DNA of 64,000 bases from a bacterium (GCA_017541465.1 JAFXYZ010000065.1:1-64000), one strand, 5' to 3'; shown: positions 44,658-54,533, counted from the stretch's first letter. Numbers and translations: made by a program. The notes: a model not told the origin generated them from the sequence alone.

Positions 44658-46361
44658 ATGGGATTACCTAACGTAGCCTATTTCTCAATGGAAATAGCAA
44701 TTAACCAATCTTTATCGACCTACTCCGGAGGACTTGGCTTCCTCGCCGGCTCTCACATGCTGTCAGCAGGATACCTCCAGATGCCGATGGTCGGTGTTTC
44801 AATATTGTGGTCCTATGGTTATTATAACCAGAGAATTGACCATGAAGGTAATGTAGAAGTTGCATACATCAGGAAACATTATGACTTTCTTACACTTTTA
44901 GATCAAACAGTTACAATTAAAATTTATGGTGAAGACGTTAAAATCGCGGCATATAAATTAGAGCCCGAACTCTTTGAAACATGCCCTGTTTATTTCTTAA
45001 CAACAGACATCGAGGGCAACTCGGAATGGGCTAAATCAATTACACATAAACTCTATGACGGAAACGAAAAAACAAGAATTGCACAGGAAATTGTTCTCGG
45101 TATAGGCGGTGTTCAGATACTTCAGGCTGTCGGCTATCCGTTTGACTGTGTACACCTCAACGAAGGTCACGGACTTCCTGCAGCATTTGAACTTCTTAGA
45201 CAACACAACGGAAACCTCAACGAAGTAAAACAAAGACTTGTATTCACAACTCACACACCTGTTCCTGCCGGAAACGAAGTACACTGGGTTGATGAACTTT
45301 TAAAGGCAGGATATTTCGCAGGCTGCAGCAGAGAAAGAGCTGTACAATTAGGCGGAGAACACTTCTCTCTGACTGTTGCCGCACTCAGAATGAGCAGACT
45401 TGCAAACGCAGTTTCTCAGCTTCACGGACTTGTATCAAACAAAATGTGGAAGGATGTTGACGGAAGATGCCAAATAAGAGCTATCACAAATGCTGTTAAC
45501 CTTCACTACTGGCAGGATCCCAGAATTAAAAATGCCCAGAACCTTCAGGCACTCCTTGATGCAAAACTCGAAATGAAGCAGGAAGTGTTTGATTATATTG
45601 CAAATAACGCAGGTAAACGTTTTGATCCTAACGTTCTTACAATTACCTGGGCAAGAAGATTCGCTGACTACAAGAGAGCATGGCTTATCTTCAAGGATCA
45701 GGAACGTATTTTGAAGCTCTTAAACGAGAATAAAATTCAGCTTATCTTTGCCGGTAAATTCCACCCCGATGATGTTTCAGGCAGAGAAATGTTTAATGAA
45801 ATTCTTCACATGTCTTATACAATGAAGAACGTAGTTGTATTAACAGGTTATGAACTTGATTTGAGCGGAAAACTCAAGAGAGCATCTGATATCTGGTTAA
45901 ATACACCATTAAGACCTCTTGAAGCATCAGGAACATCAGGCATGTCTGCAAATGCTAACGGAGCACTCCACCTGTCAACTTATGACGGCTGGACTGTTGA
46001 AGGTACCTTCCCCGGAATTAACGGTTATACAATCGAATATCCGGGACTTGACGATGATATTCCCTGGGAAGAACGTCATGAAAAAGATTATCAGTGCATG
46101 ATGGATATTATAGAAAATCAAATCATCCCGACTTACTACAACGACAAAGTAAAATGGGCAACAATGATGAGACAGGCTATAAGAACTGCTGAATCGTACT
46201 TCAACTCAGACCGTATGGTTATTGAATACTTCAACAGGCTCTATAAGCCAATCGCTCACGATGATCCGAGAGAAGGCGGTGTAACCTCCGATATTGACTA
46301 CAGAGTTGTTTCCTCCTCTGAAGGCGACAAAAATGCCTGGACATTTTCAAACATCAAATAG
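44658..46361 (+). CDS. GT35-like alpha-glucan phosphorylase homologue without the PLP lysine
   Basis: 567 residues, AAAGGAG before the ATG. It resembles the short (TIGR02094) alpha-glucan phosphorylases: start VAYFSMEIAINQSLSTYSGGLGFLAGSH, HLNEGHG, THTPVPAGNE, and WARRFADYKRAW (residues 331-342), the phosphate-site R and K of the family. But the motif that should read GTSGMK-x-x-x-N-G has serine at residue 430: EASGTSGMSANANGALHL. In phosphorylases that lysine holds pyridoxal phosphate, needed for catalysis. So this is either an inactive/altered phosphorylase or a retaining glucosyltransferase with another donor. It is followed four bases later by the folate cyclo-ligase gene. Fold is secure, activity is not. 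Confidence 0.85.
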   Translation: MGLPNVAYFSMEIAINQSLSTYSGGLGFLAGSHMLSAGYLQMPMVGVSILWSYGYYNQRIDHEGNVEVAYIRKHYDFLTLLDQTVTIKIYGEDVKIAAYKLEPELFETCPVYFLTTDIEGNSEWAKSITHKLYDGNEKTRIAQEIVLGIGGVQILQAVGYPFDCVHLNEGHGLPAAFELLRQHNGNLNEVKQRLVFTTHTPVPAGNEVHWVDELLKAGYFAGCSRERAVQLGGEHFSLTVAALRMSRLANAVSQLHGLVSNKMWKDVDGRCQIRAITNAVNLHYWQDPRIKNAQNLQALLDAKLEMKQEVFDYIANNAGKRFDPNVLTITWARRFADYKRAWLIFKDQERILKLLNENKIQLIFAGKFHPDDVSGREMFNEILHMSYTMKNVVVLTGYELDLSGKLKRASDIWLNTPLRPLEASGTSGMSANANGALHLSTYDGWTVEGTFPGINGYTIEYPGLDDDIPWEERHEKDYQCMMDIIENQIIPTYYNDKVKWATMMRQAIRTAESYFNSDRMVIEYFNRLYKPIAHDDPREGGVTSDIDYRVVSSSEGDKNAWTFSNIK

Positions 46362-46365
46362 TTCT

Positions 46366-46908
46366 ATGACAATCTCAGACGAAAAATCAGCACTCAGAAA
46401 TTTAATCAAACAAAAGAGAACTGAACTTCCTGTCGAAGAAAACAGCAGAATTATTTGTGAAAAAATAAAAAAACTGAAATGTTACACTGAAGCGAAGAAT
46501 ATTTTAATATATTCTTCGCTTTCTTATGAAACACAAACGAAATTTTTATTAACTGATAAAGATAAAAACTTTTTTCTGCCCAAAATAAACGGTGATGAGC
46601 TTGATATATGCCCTTATATTTCAGATACTGAATGTAAAATAAACAAATATAACATTTTAGAACCGATTACAGAGCCGATTAATGATTTATCGGTTATCGA
46701 TTTAGCTGTTATTCCCTGCCTCTGCGCTGATAAAAGAGGCTACAGACTCGGCTACGGCAAAGGTTATTACGACAGACTTCTGCCTGGATTAAACTGCATA
46801 AAAATTATCCCTGTCTCAGATGAGCTGGTTTTTGAAACAATTCCGACAGGGGAAACCGACATCAGATGCGATATTATAATTACGCAAAGAAATGTTATGT
46901 ATATTTAG
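46366..46908 (+). CDS. 5-formyltetrahydrofolate cyclo-ligase
   Basis: ATG 46366 (MTISDEKSALR) is chosen; the frame is open further upstream to 46294, but that part lies within the preceding gene. 180 residues. The family core is at the end: LAVIPCLCADKRGYRLGYGKGYYDRLLPGL, matching the conserved G-x-R-L-G-Y-G-x-G-Y-Y-D-R ATP-binding motif. It turns 5-formyl-THF into 5,10-methenyl-THF with ATP. No Shine-Dalgarno is present, but the start is four bases after the previous stop, which suggests translational coupling. Confidence 0.93.
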   Translation: MTISDEKSALRNLIKQKRTELPVEENSRIICEKIKKLKCYTEAKNILIYSSLSYETQTKFLLTDKDKNFFLPKINGDELDICPYISDTECKINKYNILEPITEPINDLSVIDLAVIPCLCADKRGYRLGYGKGYYDRLLPGLNCIKIIPVSDELVFETIPTGETDIRCDIIITQRNVMYI

Positions 46909-46973
46909 GTAAAATATTTGCTATTGTCCATTTTAAAGGTACAATAGTAGTGTAGATTAATGGGTTAAGGAAA

Positions 46974-47075
46974 ATGGAATTTTTTAGAGAACACAAGAAA
47001 GCAGTTATATTGTTCGTAGTATTTTGCTTCCTCCTTTGGACTTTCGGAGTTATCTTCATCGGTTTAATGAACTAA
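46974..47075 (+). CDS. 33-residue single-span membrane peptide
   Basis: AAGG lies three bases before the ATG with GGGTTAAGG as the purine-rich run. The product is MEFFREHKKAVILFV then VFCFLLWTFGVIFIGLMN, a basic N-terminus followed by one membrane helix and no other domain. The next gene, the M23 peptidase, starts 24 bases downstream. The charge pattern resembles the membrane anchor of SurA/PpiD-type folding factors, but the reading frame ends after the helix. Too short for normal gene callers; support comes from position, start signal and sequence pattern. Confidence 0.55.
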   Translation: MEFFREHKKAVILFVVFCFLLWTFGVIFIGLMN

Positions 47076-47099
47076 TACAACTTTTGGGGATAAAACGGA

Positions 47100-48224
47100 A
47101 TGGGATGGAAGAGAGCAAAATACTATATAAGTATTGCCGTAATTGTCATGCTTACGGTAAATTTTACATGCGCTCTTGCTCTTCCGACAAGAGAAAGTAT
47201 TGAGAGAAAAAGAAACGAAACTAAAAATAAGATTAAATTGTTAAAAAGGCTGGAGTTCCTTGAAACAAATAAACTTCAGAGAAACCAGATTAAACTTGAA
47301 AACAACCAGAACAAACTTGAAATATCAAAGAAACAATACACTTATAAACAGGCAAGAATTAACGATTTACAGGTTGAACTGACGGATACGATTAACGATT
47401 ATATTGATAGTCAGAATGAAGCAAAAGACAGAGTTGTAGCTATTTACAAACACCAAAATGCAAACCTTCTTTTATTCCTGCTTTCATCCTCAGATTTAAA
47501 CTATTTTCTCGACAGAATTTATTATCAAAATCTTGTTACAAAACAGGATAAAGCAGAGCTTGATAAACTGAGAGCAAAGTCAAAGAGAATTAAGATTTTA
47601 AAATCAACACTTGAGCAGGAAAGAAAAAATCTTGCAAATATGATAACAACAATGGACAGACAGAATAAGTCTATCAAAAAAGCTATTGATTCAAATACTT
47701 CCATCATTGAAAAATATCAAAAAGACCGTCTTGCTTATGAAAAGGCAGAACGTGAACTTGCAAAGCAGTCTGAGAGTTTAAGTACAATGATTTCAAAGTC
47801 AACCTCAAACAGCACGGTAAAAGTCACAACCGCGTTTGATTTGCCTTTGAACGGAAGATTTTCTTCGCCCTTCGGCTGGAGAATTCACCCGATATTTAAG
47901 TCAAAGACCTTCCACAGCGGACAGGATATAGCAGCACCAATGGGAACGGCAATTAAGGCTTCAAATGACGGAAAAGTTATTTACTCCGGCTGGTACGGAG
48001 GATATGGTAAAGTTGTCATTATTGACCACGGAAAACTTAACGGACATTCAATAACGACACTTTACGCACACATGTCGGCACAGAAGGCTCGTGTCGGCGA
48101 ACAGGTTAAAAAAGGACAAGTCATCGGCTTGGTCGGTTCTACGGGATATTCAACCGGACCTCACTGCCACTTTGAGGTCAGAGTTGACGGAAAACCGGTT
48201 AATCCGCTGTCTTATGTAAAATAG
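47100..48224 (+). CDS. EnvC-like M23 peptidase (LytM) with coiled coil
   Basis: 374 residues. Residues about 8-27 form a signal peptide or anchor. Residues 30-240 are a coiled coil rich in K/R/Q/E, as in EnvC/NlpD activators. The C-terminal LytM domain begins at GRFSSPFGWRIHPI: the zinc ligands are His272 and Asp276 (FHSGQDIAAP) and His357 in GPHCHFEV (residues 354-360), with His355 as the other catalytic His; all are present, so it is an active-looking endopeptidase, unlike degenerate EnvC. It cleaves cross-links in peptidoglycan, likely in cell division or growth. First large gene of an envelope operon with the LptD-like gene. Confidence 0.92.
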   Translation: MGWKRAKYYISIAVIVMLTVNFTCALALPTRESIERKRNETKNKIKLLKRLEFLETNKLQRNQIKLENNQNKLEISKKQYTYKQARINDLQVELTDTINDYIDSQNEAKDRVVAIYKHQNANLLLFLLSSSDLNYFLDRIYYQNLVTKQDKAELDKLRAKSKRIKILKSTLEQERKNLANMITTMDRQNKSIKKAIDSNTSIIEKYQKDRLAYEKAERELAKQSESLSTMISKSTSNSTVKVTTAFDLPLNGRFSSPFGWRIHPIFKSKTFHSGQDIAAPMGTAIKASNDGKVIYSGWYGGYGKVVIIDHGKLNGHSITTLYAHMSAQKARVGEQVKKGQVIGLVGSTGYSTGPHCHFEVRVDGKPVNPLSYVK

Positions 48225-48235
48225 AAAGGCATATT

Positions 48236-50224
48236 TTGAAAAAGATATTCTTTATTTTGGTTTTAGGGTTAATAATCACAGCCAACAGCGCAAATGCAGC
48301 AGAGTTTATGACAGACTTGGCAGCACCTGTTTCTGACTTAAATTTACTCAATAATGCGGAATTATCCGATGAAGATTTGGATAAATTTCCACAGGAGGAG
48401 GAAGAGAACAAATTCTCGCTCTTTAAGACAAAAAAGAGAATGAAGCCTCAGGATGAGACAATTTCCTCTATTGATGCAAACATTTCTGTCGGCGACACAC
48501 CGAAGGAAGAGAAAAAGACAGTAAAAGAAAGACTTTCAGGTTTGAATTTGCCGAAAGTTAATCTGCCTTTACTGAACAAGAAGAAGGAAGAAGCAGTTAC
48601 AAAAAAATCAGACAATAACGAAGTTTCAGACGTACAGATAGAAGCTGATTTTCTTGAATATTATCCTGAAAAGTCGGAGATTGAAGCGATAGGAAATGCA
48701 AAAATCTACCTTCCAAGCCAGGATGTAACCCTTTACGCAAATAAAATTGTTTTTAATCACGATTTAAATACAGTAGTGGCAAAAGATAACGTAAAGCTCG
48801 TTAATCAGGATTCTGAGACAACCGGTGACTTTATAAATCTGAATTTAAGCAGTGATGAAGGTATCATCGAAAACCCGATTACAAACACCTATGAAATAAG
48901 CATTAAAGCGAAAGAGGGAAGAGTTTACTCTGACAGAATTGAAGAATATGATGGTGTTGCAAAGATTTTAAAGAATTACGATTTAAAATTTGCTGCCCGC
49001 TCATTTGCAAGTTATGTTAACCCGGGAAGATTAGACCTTCACGAAGAAACTATGAAGGCTAGCGACTCAGGAATATATCATCTCAAAACCCAGGAAATTA
49101 AGATAAATTCCGAAGAGGAACACAATATAATCACTATGAAAAACACCGGTGTTTATGCAAAGAAAATCAAAATCGGTGTAGTTCCCCAGATACAGGTAGT
49201 ATCAGGGAAACAGTCCTCTACTTTTGAAACAAATATCCCTGAATTCGGAAGCGCCTCAAACATAGGACTTTATGCAGGACCTGCAATCGTTTTAAATATG
49301 CCAAAGTCCTCAACTTTAAAAGTTGCGCCTCTGTTGACATATTCAGATAATAAACTCGGATTTGGCGGTTTTGCAAGATTCCTGCACGATAAAAACAGAA
49401 CAGAAATTATGTATGGCTCAAGTGAAGATAAATTCCTCATCAACGGTCAGCAAATGCTCACAGACAGACTATCTCTCAGATATTCACAAAACACCTACCA
49501 GGATGAGTGGTTTTTGGGCTTCAGAAGACCAAGATATTCAGCTGATTTGCAATATAACAGAGCAGATTTTGTTGAAGATTTGGGCTTAACCTTCACCCAG
49601 AGATATTCGGCAGGATACTTTGTTGATGAAGATGACCAGATAGGTCAGGGCGAAATGAGAATGAGATGGATGACACAAGGTCAGAAATCCTTCTATCGCT
49701 ATCAGAACAGAGATAAAAATGTTCTTGTTGATGCAGGTTTAATTTCGCAAACTGCCGCAACTGTTTACTCAAAAGGTGACGTAACAGGGTTATTCAGATT
49801 TGGTCCTATTTTAACTACAAGATTAGGTCCGTGGAAGCAATCTTTAATTTACTTCCAGTCCGCAACAGCAGGGGAATCGCCCTTCGCCTTTGACAAATAT
49901 GCTTACGGTAAATCAAACTTTGTCTTTGTTGAAGAGCTGAAAATATGCAAATACTTAACTATAGGCTACTTAGGTTCTATAGCACTTTTAAGAGACTCTT
50001 CGTTTGACGATAATATGTGGCAGGAAAACAAAATTCTTCTCAGTGTAGGACCTGACTATGCTAAATTCACCTTAGGATATGACGTTAACAGGCAAAGCAC
50101 AATGCTTACTTTATCAATGCTTGTAGGCGCTAAAGATTCCGAAATTGAATTTAAGAAAGCTACTTATAAAACAAACGATAAGGAAGAGAAAAAAGGCTTC
50201 ATTAACAGACTGGTAAATATTTAA
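48236..50224 (+). CDS. LptD-like outer-membrane protein with OstA/LptA domain
   Basis: TTG start with AAGG eight bases upstream; 662 residues. Residues 1-21 are a signal peptide (ends ANSANAAEF). After a charged linker, residues about 130-280 show the OstA/LptA beta-jellyroll (VQIEADFLEYYPEKSEIEAIGNAKIYLP, NKIVFNHDLNTVVAKDNVKL). The second half is a beta-barrel of alternating strands, with aromatic girdles such as FLGFRRPRYSADLQYNRADF and ending in SMLVGAKDSEIEFKKATY. This is the LptD plan: transfer of LPS from the periplasmic bridge to the outer leaflet. Cysteine pairs used in E. coli LptD are not evident. It overlaps the convergent PLD gene by four bases. Confidence 0.78.
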   Translation: MKKIFFILVLGLIITANSANAAEFMTDLAAPVSDLNLLNNAELSDEDLDKFPQEEEENKFSLFKTKKRMKPQDETISSIDANISVGDTPKEEKKTVKERLSGLNLPKVNLPLLNKKKEEAVTKKSDNNEVSDVQIEADFLEYYPEKSEIEAIGNAKIYLPSQDVTLYANKIVFNHDLNTVVAKDNVKLVNQDSETTGDFINLNLSSDEGIIENPITNTYEISIKAKEGRVYSDRIEEYDGVAKILKNYDLKFAARSFASYVNPGRLDLHEETMKASDSGIYHLKTQEIKINSEEEHNIITMKNTGVYAKKIKIGVVPQIQVVSGKQSSTFETNIPEFGSASNIGLYAGPAIVLNMPKSSTLKVAPLLTYSDNKLGFGGFARFLHDKNRTEIMYGSSEDKFLINGQQMLTDRLSLRYSQNTYQDEWFLGFRRPRYSADLQYNRADFVEDLGLTFTQRYSAGYFVDEDDQIGQGEMRMRWMTQGQKSFYRYQNRDKNVLVDAGLISQTAATVYSKGDVTGLFRFGPILTTRLGPWKQSLIYFQSATAGESPFAFDKYAYGKSNFVFVEELKICKYLTIGYLGSIALLRDSSFDDNMWQENKILLSVGPDYAKFTLGYDVNRQSTMLTLSMLVGAKDSEIEFKKATYKTNDKEEKKGFINRLVNI

Positions 50225-51945
50225 CGTGAACTGCGGCAGCCCTCGTCCTGACCATCGGTTTTGCCGTCAAAGTCGTTATCGACACCGTCAAAACAGGAAT
50301 AGACGGACTGAGGCGATTCTGCGGGAGGATCACTGTTTAAATATTTATCATCTATCTGAGCCCAGGTTTTATTGAAGCTCTCAGTCATTTCCTGAGCAAT
50401 TTTTGTGTTTTTAATTATTAAAACATTTTCATCGTTTGCTTTTTCACCGCTTGAGGTAAAATTCATCGAGCCGATAAGAGTAATTTCATTATCAAATATA
50501 ATTATTTTGGAATGATTTTTACCTGCAAAGTTTTCCGTCTTAACACTTATTCCTTCCCCTCTCAGCTCTTTATGAACAGAAAATTTGTTTGAAGCATTAG
50601 TCGCATCATTGATAATTCTGATTTTAACCCCGCGCTTTGAAGCTTCAATAAGTGCTTCCTTCAGATTTTTATGGGTAAGATAGAAGATAGAGATGTCAAT
50701 GGTTGATTTTGCGCTGTTTATAAGCGGAATAATTTCATTTATGATAATTTTATCTTTAGGTGAAAAGAAAACGGAAACTTCAGTATCACCATTTAAAAGA
50801 ACGGGGGATTTTTCAATCTTTTCTTTATCACTATGAAATTTACCTTCATACATCTGATTAAATTCTTTTGTATAATATTCTGCTATTTTATCAGAATTAA
50901 TCAAAACAGAATAATTAGCATTAAACCCCGTTAAATCAGTCTGAGTGATATTACTTGAACCCGTAAACACTTTTTTGCCGTCAAAGATAAAGAATTTATT
51001 GTGCATAATCTTATTCGCCTGGGCTTTATTATCACTGTAATCGTAGCGATAATCGCTGAGAATATCGGCAAGTCTTTTGGTATCGGGATAGTATTCGGTC
51101 GGTGAAGTGGAATAATCGCTCACCCATTTAATTTTGACACCTCTTTTATGTGCATTTATGAGCGCGTTAAAGATAGCATCCTGGTTATGCAGTCCATAGA
51201 CGGCAAAGAGAATTTCGTTCTGCGCTGAATTTATTTCTTTTAATAAGACTTTGCACGCTGAAGTCTGGCAGGAGTTTTGCGGTGTTTTAACCTCATTTAA
51301 GCCCAGGGGAAATATTTGTATGTCACCTACATCTATTAATTTTTGACTTTCAACTTTAATATCGGGAGATACTTCCTCTGGGTTAAGATAAACATTAATA
51401 CAGCTTTTGCAGGGAATATAATCTGAAGGAACAAATTTGACAGGGATAAGTTTATACAATTTGCTCTTTATTCCAGTATCACAATTTAGTTTATGATAGC
51501 GTTTACTTTTTATGTTTAAAATAACGTAATCTTTAGCCTTTTCCTCTTCAAGTTTTTTCTTAAAACCTTCTTCATCTTTTGAGTTTGAATTTAAAACAAG
51601 ATGTGAAGAGGTCATATGCTGAAGAAAATCAGAATCATTTAACTGAATAGTTTTTGTCTCAGGCTCATAGGTAACATATTTATGCAATAAAAAATGCTGA
51701 GCCTCCCTTAGAGCAAGATACTCAAGAAGAAATCTGTCCTCAGAAGAAAGAGTGTCCGGGATATAGAGTTCATCAAAGGTAATTGCTTCATCAGAATCCG
51801 GCTGAAAATTATGGTTAAGGTCGAGCACTACCGTTTTATAGTCAGGAACATCAAGGACTTTATACTTGCCGAAGTTTATGAAAAATACAAGAATAAAGAG
51901 AAAAATTAATATAAATACAAAGAGTAATTTCAGATATTTAAACAT
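50221..51945 (-). CDS. Membrane-anchored phospholipase D-like protein with Ca-binding tail
   Basis: 574 residues. One N-terminal membrane helix (about 7-24). Residues 140-195 contain YHKLNCD...IPCKSC, an Ada-like metal-binding Cys/His motif. Two PLD domains follow, with HKD motifs HNKFFIFDGKKVFTGSSN (His315) and HSKIIIFDNEITLIGSMN (His478), so the enzyme has the usual dual active site. The last 30 residues, CFDGVDNDFDGKTDGQDEGC, are a DGxDND/MopE-type calcium-binding repeat bounded by cysteines. It may hydrolyse phosphodiesters in lipids or nucleic acid; nuclease of the Nuc type is possible. Six bases downstream of the AsmA-like stop, without a clear Shine-Dalgarno, so likely co-translated. 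Confidence 0.85.
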   Translation of the reverse strand: MFKYLKLLFVFILIFLFILVFFINFGKYKVLDVPDYKTVVLDLNHNFQPDSDEAITFDELYIPDTLSSEDRFLLEYLALREAQHFLLHKYVTYEPETKTIQLNDSDFLQHMTSSHLVLNSNSKDEEGFKKKLEEEKAKDYVILNIKSKRYHKLNCDTGIKSKLYKLIPVKFVPSDYIPCKSCINVYLNPEEVSPDIKVESQKLIDVGDIQIFPLGLNEVKTPQNSCQTSACKVLLKEINSAQNEILFAVYGLHNQDAIFNALINAHKRGVKIKWVSDYSTSPTEYYPDTKRLADILSDYRYDYSDNKAQANKIMHNKFFIFDGKKVFTGSSNITQTDLTGFNANYSVLINSDKIAEYYTKEFNQMYEGKFHSDKEKIEKSPVLLNGDTEVSVFFSPKDKIIINEIIPLINSAKSTIDISIFYLTHKNLKEALIEASKRGVKIRIINDATNASNKFSVHKELRGEGISVKTENFAGKNHSKIIIFDNEITLIGSMNFTSSGEKANDENVLIIKNTKIAQEMTESFNKTWAQIDDKYLNSDPPAESPQSVYSCFDGVDNDFDGKTDGQDEGCRSSR

Positions 51946-51950
51946 AAAAA

Positions 51951-54533
51951 TTATTTGATTTCTTTTAATACCAAATTAACATCATTGTTGTTTATATCGC
52001 CTTTCAGCTGTATTCTGTAGAAAACAGTGCGTTTTTCATCGACAGGAATTTCAGGTATATTTACAAGTTTAGACTGATAAATTTCCTTTGATTTTTCAGG
52101 TCTGAAAGCTACTTTTAATATCCAGCTCAATGGAATTGAGAATATTCTTACTCCTTTTGAGGAATCTTTACTGTATCTGCTGAAAAGCTGTAAATCAGCA
52201 TACTGTTTTTCCATTTCATAATCGCCCTCAATAAAATATGAAACCTCGGGGTTATAAGCGGTTATATAAATATTCTTTAGTTCTGTATTATGAACATCAA
52301 ACGAACCTTTTATATCACCCGACATTGTTTCTTTTTGAGATAAATCATAATTTGTTATCTGAGAGAGTGTATATTTTGAATTTTTGAGCATAAACTCAGT
52401 ATCACCCAGTCTTGGCAAAAATCCGTCTTTAATCTCAAATTCACTGTGGACATCAAGAAATCTGAAGAGGTCTTTTGCCACAAGATTAAATTTTGCATTT
52501 GCAGTGCCTTCAATCTGGTCCTGAAGATTAAGCATCATAAAGGCAGCTTTGTTTGAATTAATATTTTTTGCTTCAAACGACATTTTAGCGGAATTATTTT
52601 TAAAATTATAAGCACCGTTTGCGTTTATTGTTCCGTCGGCAAAACTTAATTCCTTCATATTAAAATCAAATACGTGATTTTTCAGTGCGCCCGATAAATC
52701 AACATTTTTGAGTTCAAAGTGGTCGCCACGTCTGATTTCATTTATAAGCACCTGCCAGTTATGTATTGTGATAGGAGCTTCATTAACCTTTTTGGTGATT
52801 TCTTCAGCATTAACCTCACGGGGCTGGGTCTGGACAGGTTTTTCTTCAGTCGCCAGAATCAATTTATCCAGAAAAAGCTTCATCCTGTTAATTGTAACAC
52901 GATCATTAAAGTCATTCTTCGCAGACATAGAGGCTGAATATTTTTCACCGTTTAATGTTCCGTCTGCCTTGATGACGACTTCCTCATCATCAGCTTTAAC
53001 CAGCGCTTTATCAATTTTAAACTCTTTATATCTTGCATTTATAATATCAAAGTTTCCGAAGATTTTATTCTGAAGATAATCATATTGTAATTTACCGCTG
53101 AATTCACCGCCACTGAGTTTTTCACCAAATGAACCCGTAACGGAAACAGGGGCATATCCATCAGTTTGACAGTTAATATATTGCGGAATAAAATCATCTT
53201 TTACCTTCTTAAAGAACCCGTCACCTTTGACTATGATATTTTCTTTATTGTTTTTAACAATAGAATAACCGAAATCTTTTAAATATAAATCGTTATCGAC
53301 TTTTAGTGTCTCAGCGAAGATTTTTCTTTTATAATTTCTTAAACCCAAATAGAAAGTATTAAAAATCAAATCGCTGTTCTCGGGAATATCAAGATTATAG
53401 AAAACATTAATCTGCTGGAATTTGATTTTATACAATAAACTGATTTTTGCGGAATTTAAGATTTTGAAATCTGGTACATAATTGAATTTTTTGGTTAATG
53501 TGGTATTCAGAGTTCCGGTAACTTCATTATCCTCTGAAGTTAAATTCGTAATTTGTAAAGTCTGAACAACTTTTTCGTTTCCGAGCAACCCCTCAGATTC
53601 AGAGGTCATAACATTACCGTTAAAATTGAAAACAGTTTCTTTGAATAAAAACGGAATATCAAACATAACGGATTTTGCGCTGAAATTTTTGGCTACAGAT
53701 TTACCCCATACCCCGTCATTATTGATTTTTAAGTCAATATCGATACTTCCGTCGTGGTCTTTTGCGTTTTCGATAAACTTTTTAGTCGGATCCTGGAATT
53801 TCTGGGCATGAAGAATAATGGGTACAAGCTCAGACACAGGAAGATTTTCACCCTTTAGAGTGAAATCAGTGTTATTGTTATTATCAACCAATAGCCCATC
53901 GATAAATACATGAGAGTTGCCTAATGTTATTTCAAACCTGTCTGCCTTAAATTTGCTGTCAGCTATATTGAATGAGCCGGAGTTACCGAGTTCTATGATT
54001 TTATTCAGATATGGTGTTTTAATCTGAGCCTGAAATTTTAATACATCATTAACTGATTCTATGTTTTTTGCATAAACACTTGCATTTTCTGATTCAAAAG
54101 CCAAATTCTCAATATTAATTTTAGGAAGTTTTTTAAGATTAAATTTGAAAGGAGTGTTATTTTTGTTATCTGATGACGCAAATTCATCGAAATTGTTTCC
54201 GTCAACATAAATATTTTTTGCATTAAAATAGGTCAGATAATTTTGGAGAAATTCATAATTAAGGGATAAATTTTTAATATCTACAACAGAAATATCGTTG
54301 TGCTTTGCGATAAGGCTGTCAATTTTAAAATCGAAACCAAGTTTTGGTGATACCTTCAGATTTAAACCTTCAAGCTGAGTTTCAATACCGCATTTATTAT
54401 AAACAAGTTTTTGAAGTTTATTTATAATTGCTTTATTGTTAATAACCTGAGGAAGCAGGAAAATTGTTGCAGAATATAATATAAGCGCAACCGATAATAT
54501 TGAAAGCAATGATATTTTAAGTATTTTTTTCAT
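51951..54533 (-). CDS. AsmA-like inner-membrane lipid-transport protein
   Basis: 860 residues. One N-terminal membrane helix (residues 7-28), then repetitive beta-strand segments typical of AsmA/TamB/YhdP bridge proteins, such as IDSLIAKHNDISVVDIKNLSLNYEFLQNYLTYFNAKNIYVDG and the C-terminal INSNKAAFMMLNLQDQIEGTANAKFNLVAKDLFRFLDVHSEFEIKDGF. These form a long hydrophobic groove that moves phospholipids to the outer membrane. It fits a diderm cell with LptD and LptF/G. GGGA before the ATG. Operon with the PLD gene. Family call is good, substrate inferred. Confidence 0.85.
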   Translation of the reverse strand: MKKILKISLLSILSVALILYSATIFLLPQVINNKAIINKLQKLVYNKCGIETQLEGLNLKVSPKLGFDFKIDSLIAKHNDISVVDIKNLSLNYEFLQNYLTYFNAKNIYVDGNNFDEFASSDNKNNTPFKFNLKKLPKINIENLAFESENASVYAKNIESVNDVLKFQAQIKTPYLNKIIELGNSGSFNIADSKFKADRFEITLGNSHVFIDGLLVDNNNNTDFTLKGENLPVSELVPIILHAQKFQDPTKKFIENAKDHDGSIDIDLKINNDGVWGKSVAKNFSAKSVMFDIPFLFKETVFNFNGNVMTSESEGLLGNEKVVQTLQITNLTSEDNEVTGTLNTTLTKKFNYVPDFKILNSAKISLLYKIKFQQINVFYNLDIPENSDLIFNTFYLGLRNYKRKIFAETLKVDNDLYLKDFGYSIVKNNKENIIVKGDGFFKKVKDDFIPQYINCQTDGYAPVSVTGSFGEKLSGGEFSGKLQYDYLQNKIFGNFDIINARYKEFKIDKALVKADDEEVVIKADGTLNGEKYSASMSAKNDFNDRVTINRMKLFLDKLILATEEKPVQTQPREVNAEEITKKVNEAPITIHNWQVLINEIRRGDHFELKNVDLSGALKNHVFDFNMKELSFADGTINANGAYNFKNNSAKMSFEAKNINSNKAAFMMLNLQDQIEGTANAKFNLVAKDLFRFLDVHSEFEIKDGFLPRLGDTEFMLKNSKYTLSQITNYDLSQKETMSGDIKGSFDVHNTELKNIYITAYNPEVSYFIEGDYEMEKQYADLQLFSRYSKDSSKGVRIFSIPLSWILKVAFRPEKSKEIYQSKLVNIPEIPVDEKRTVFYRIQLKGDINNNDVNLVLKEIK

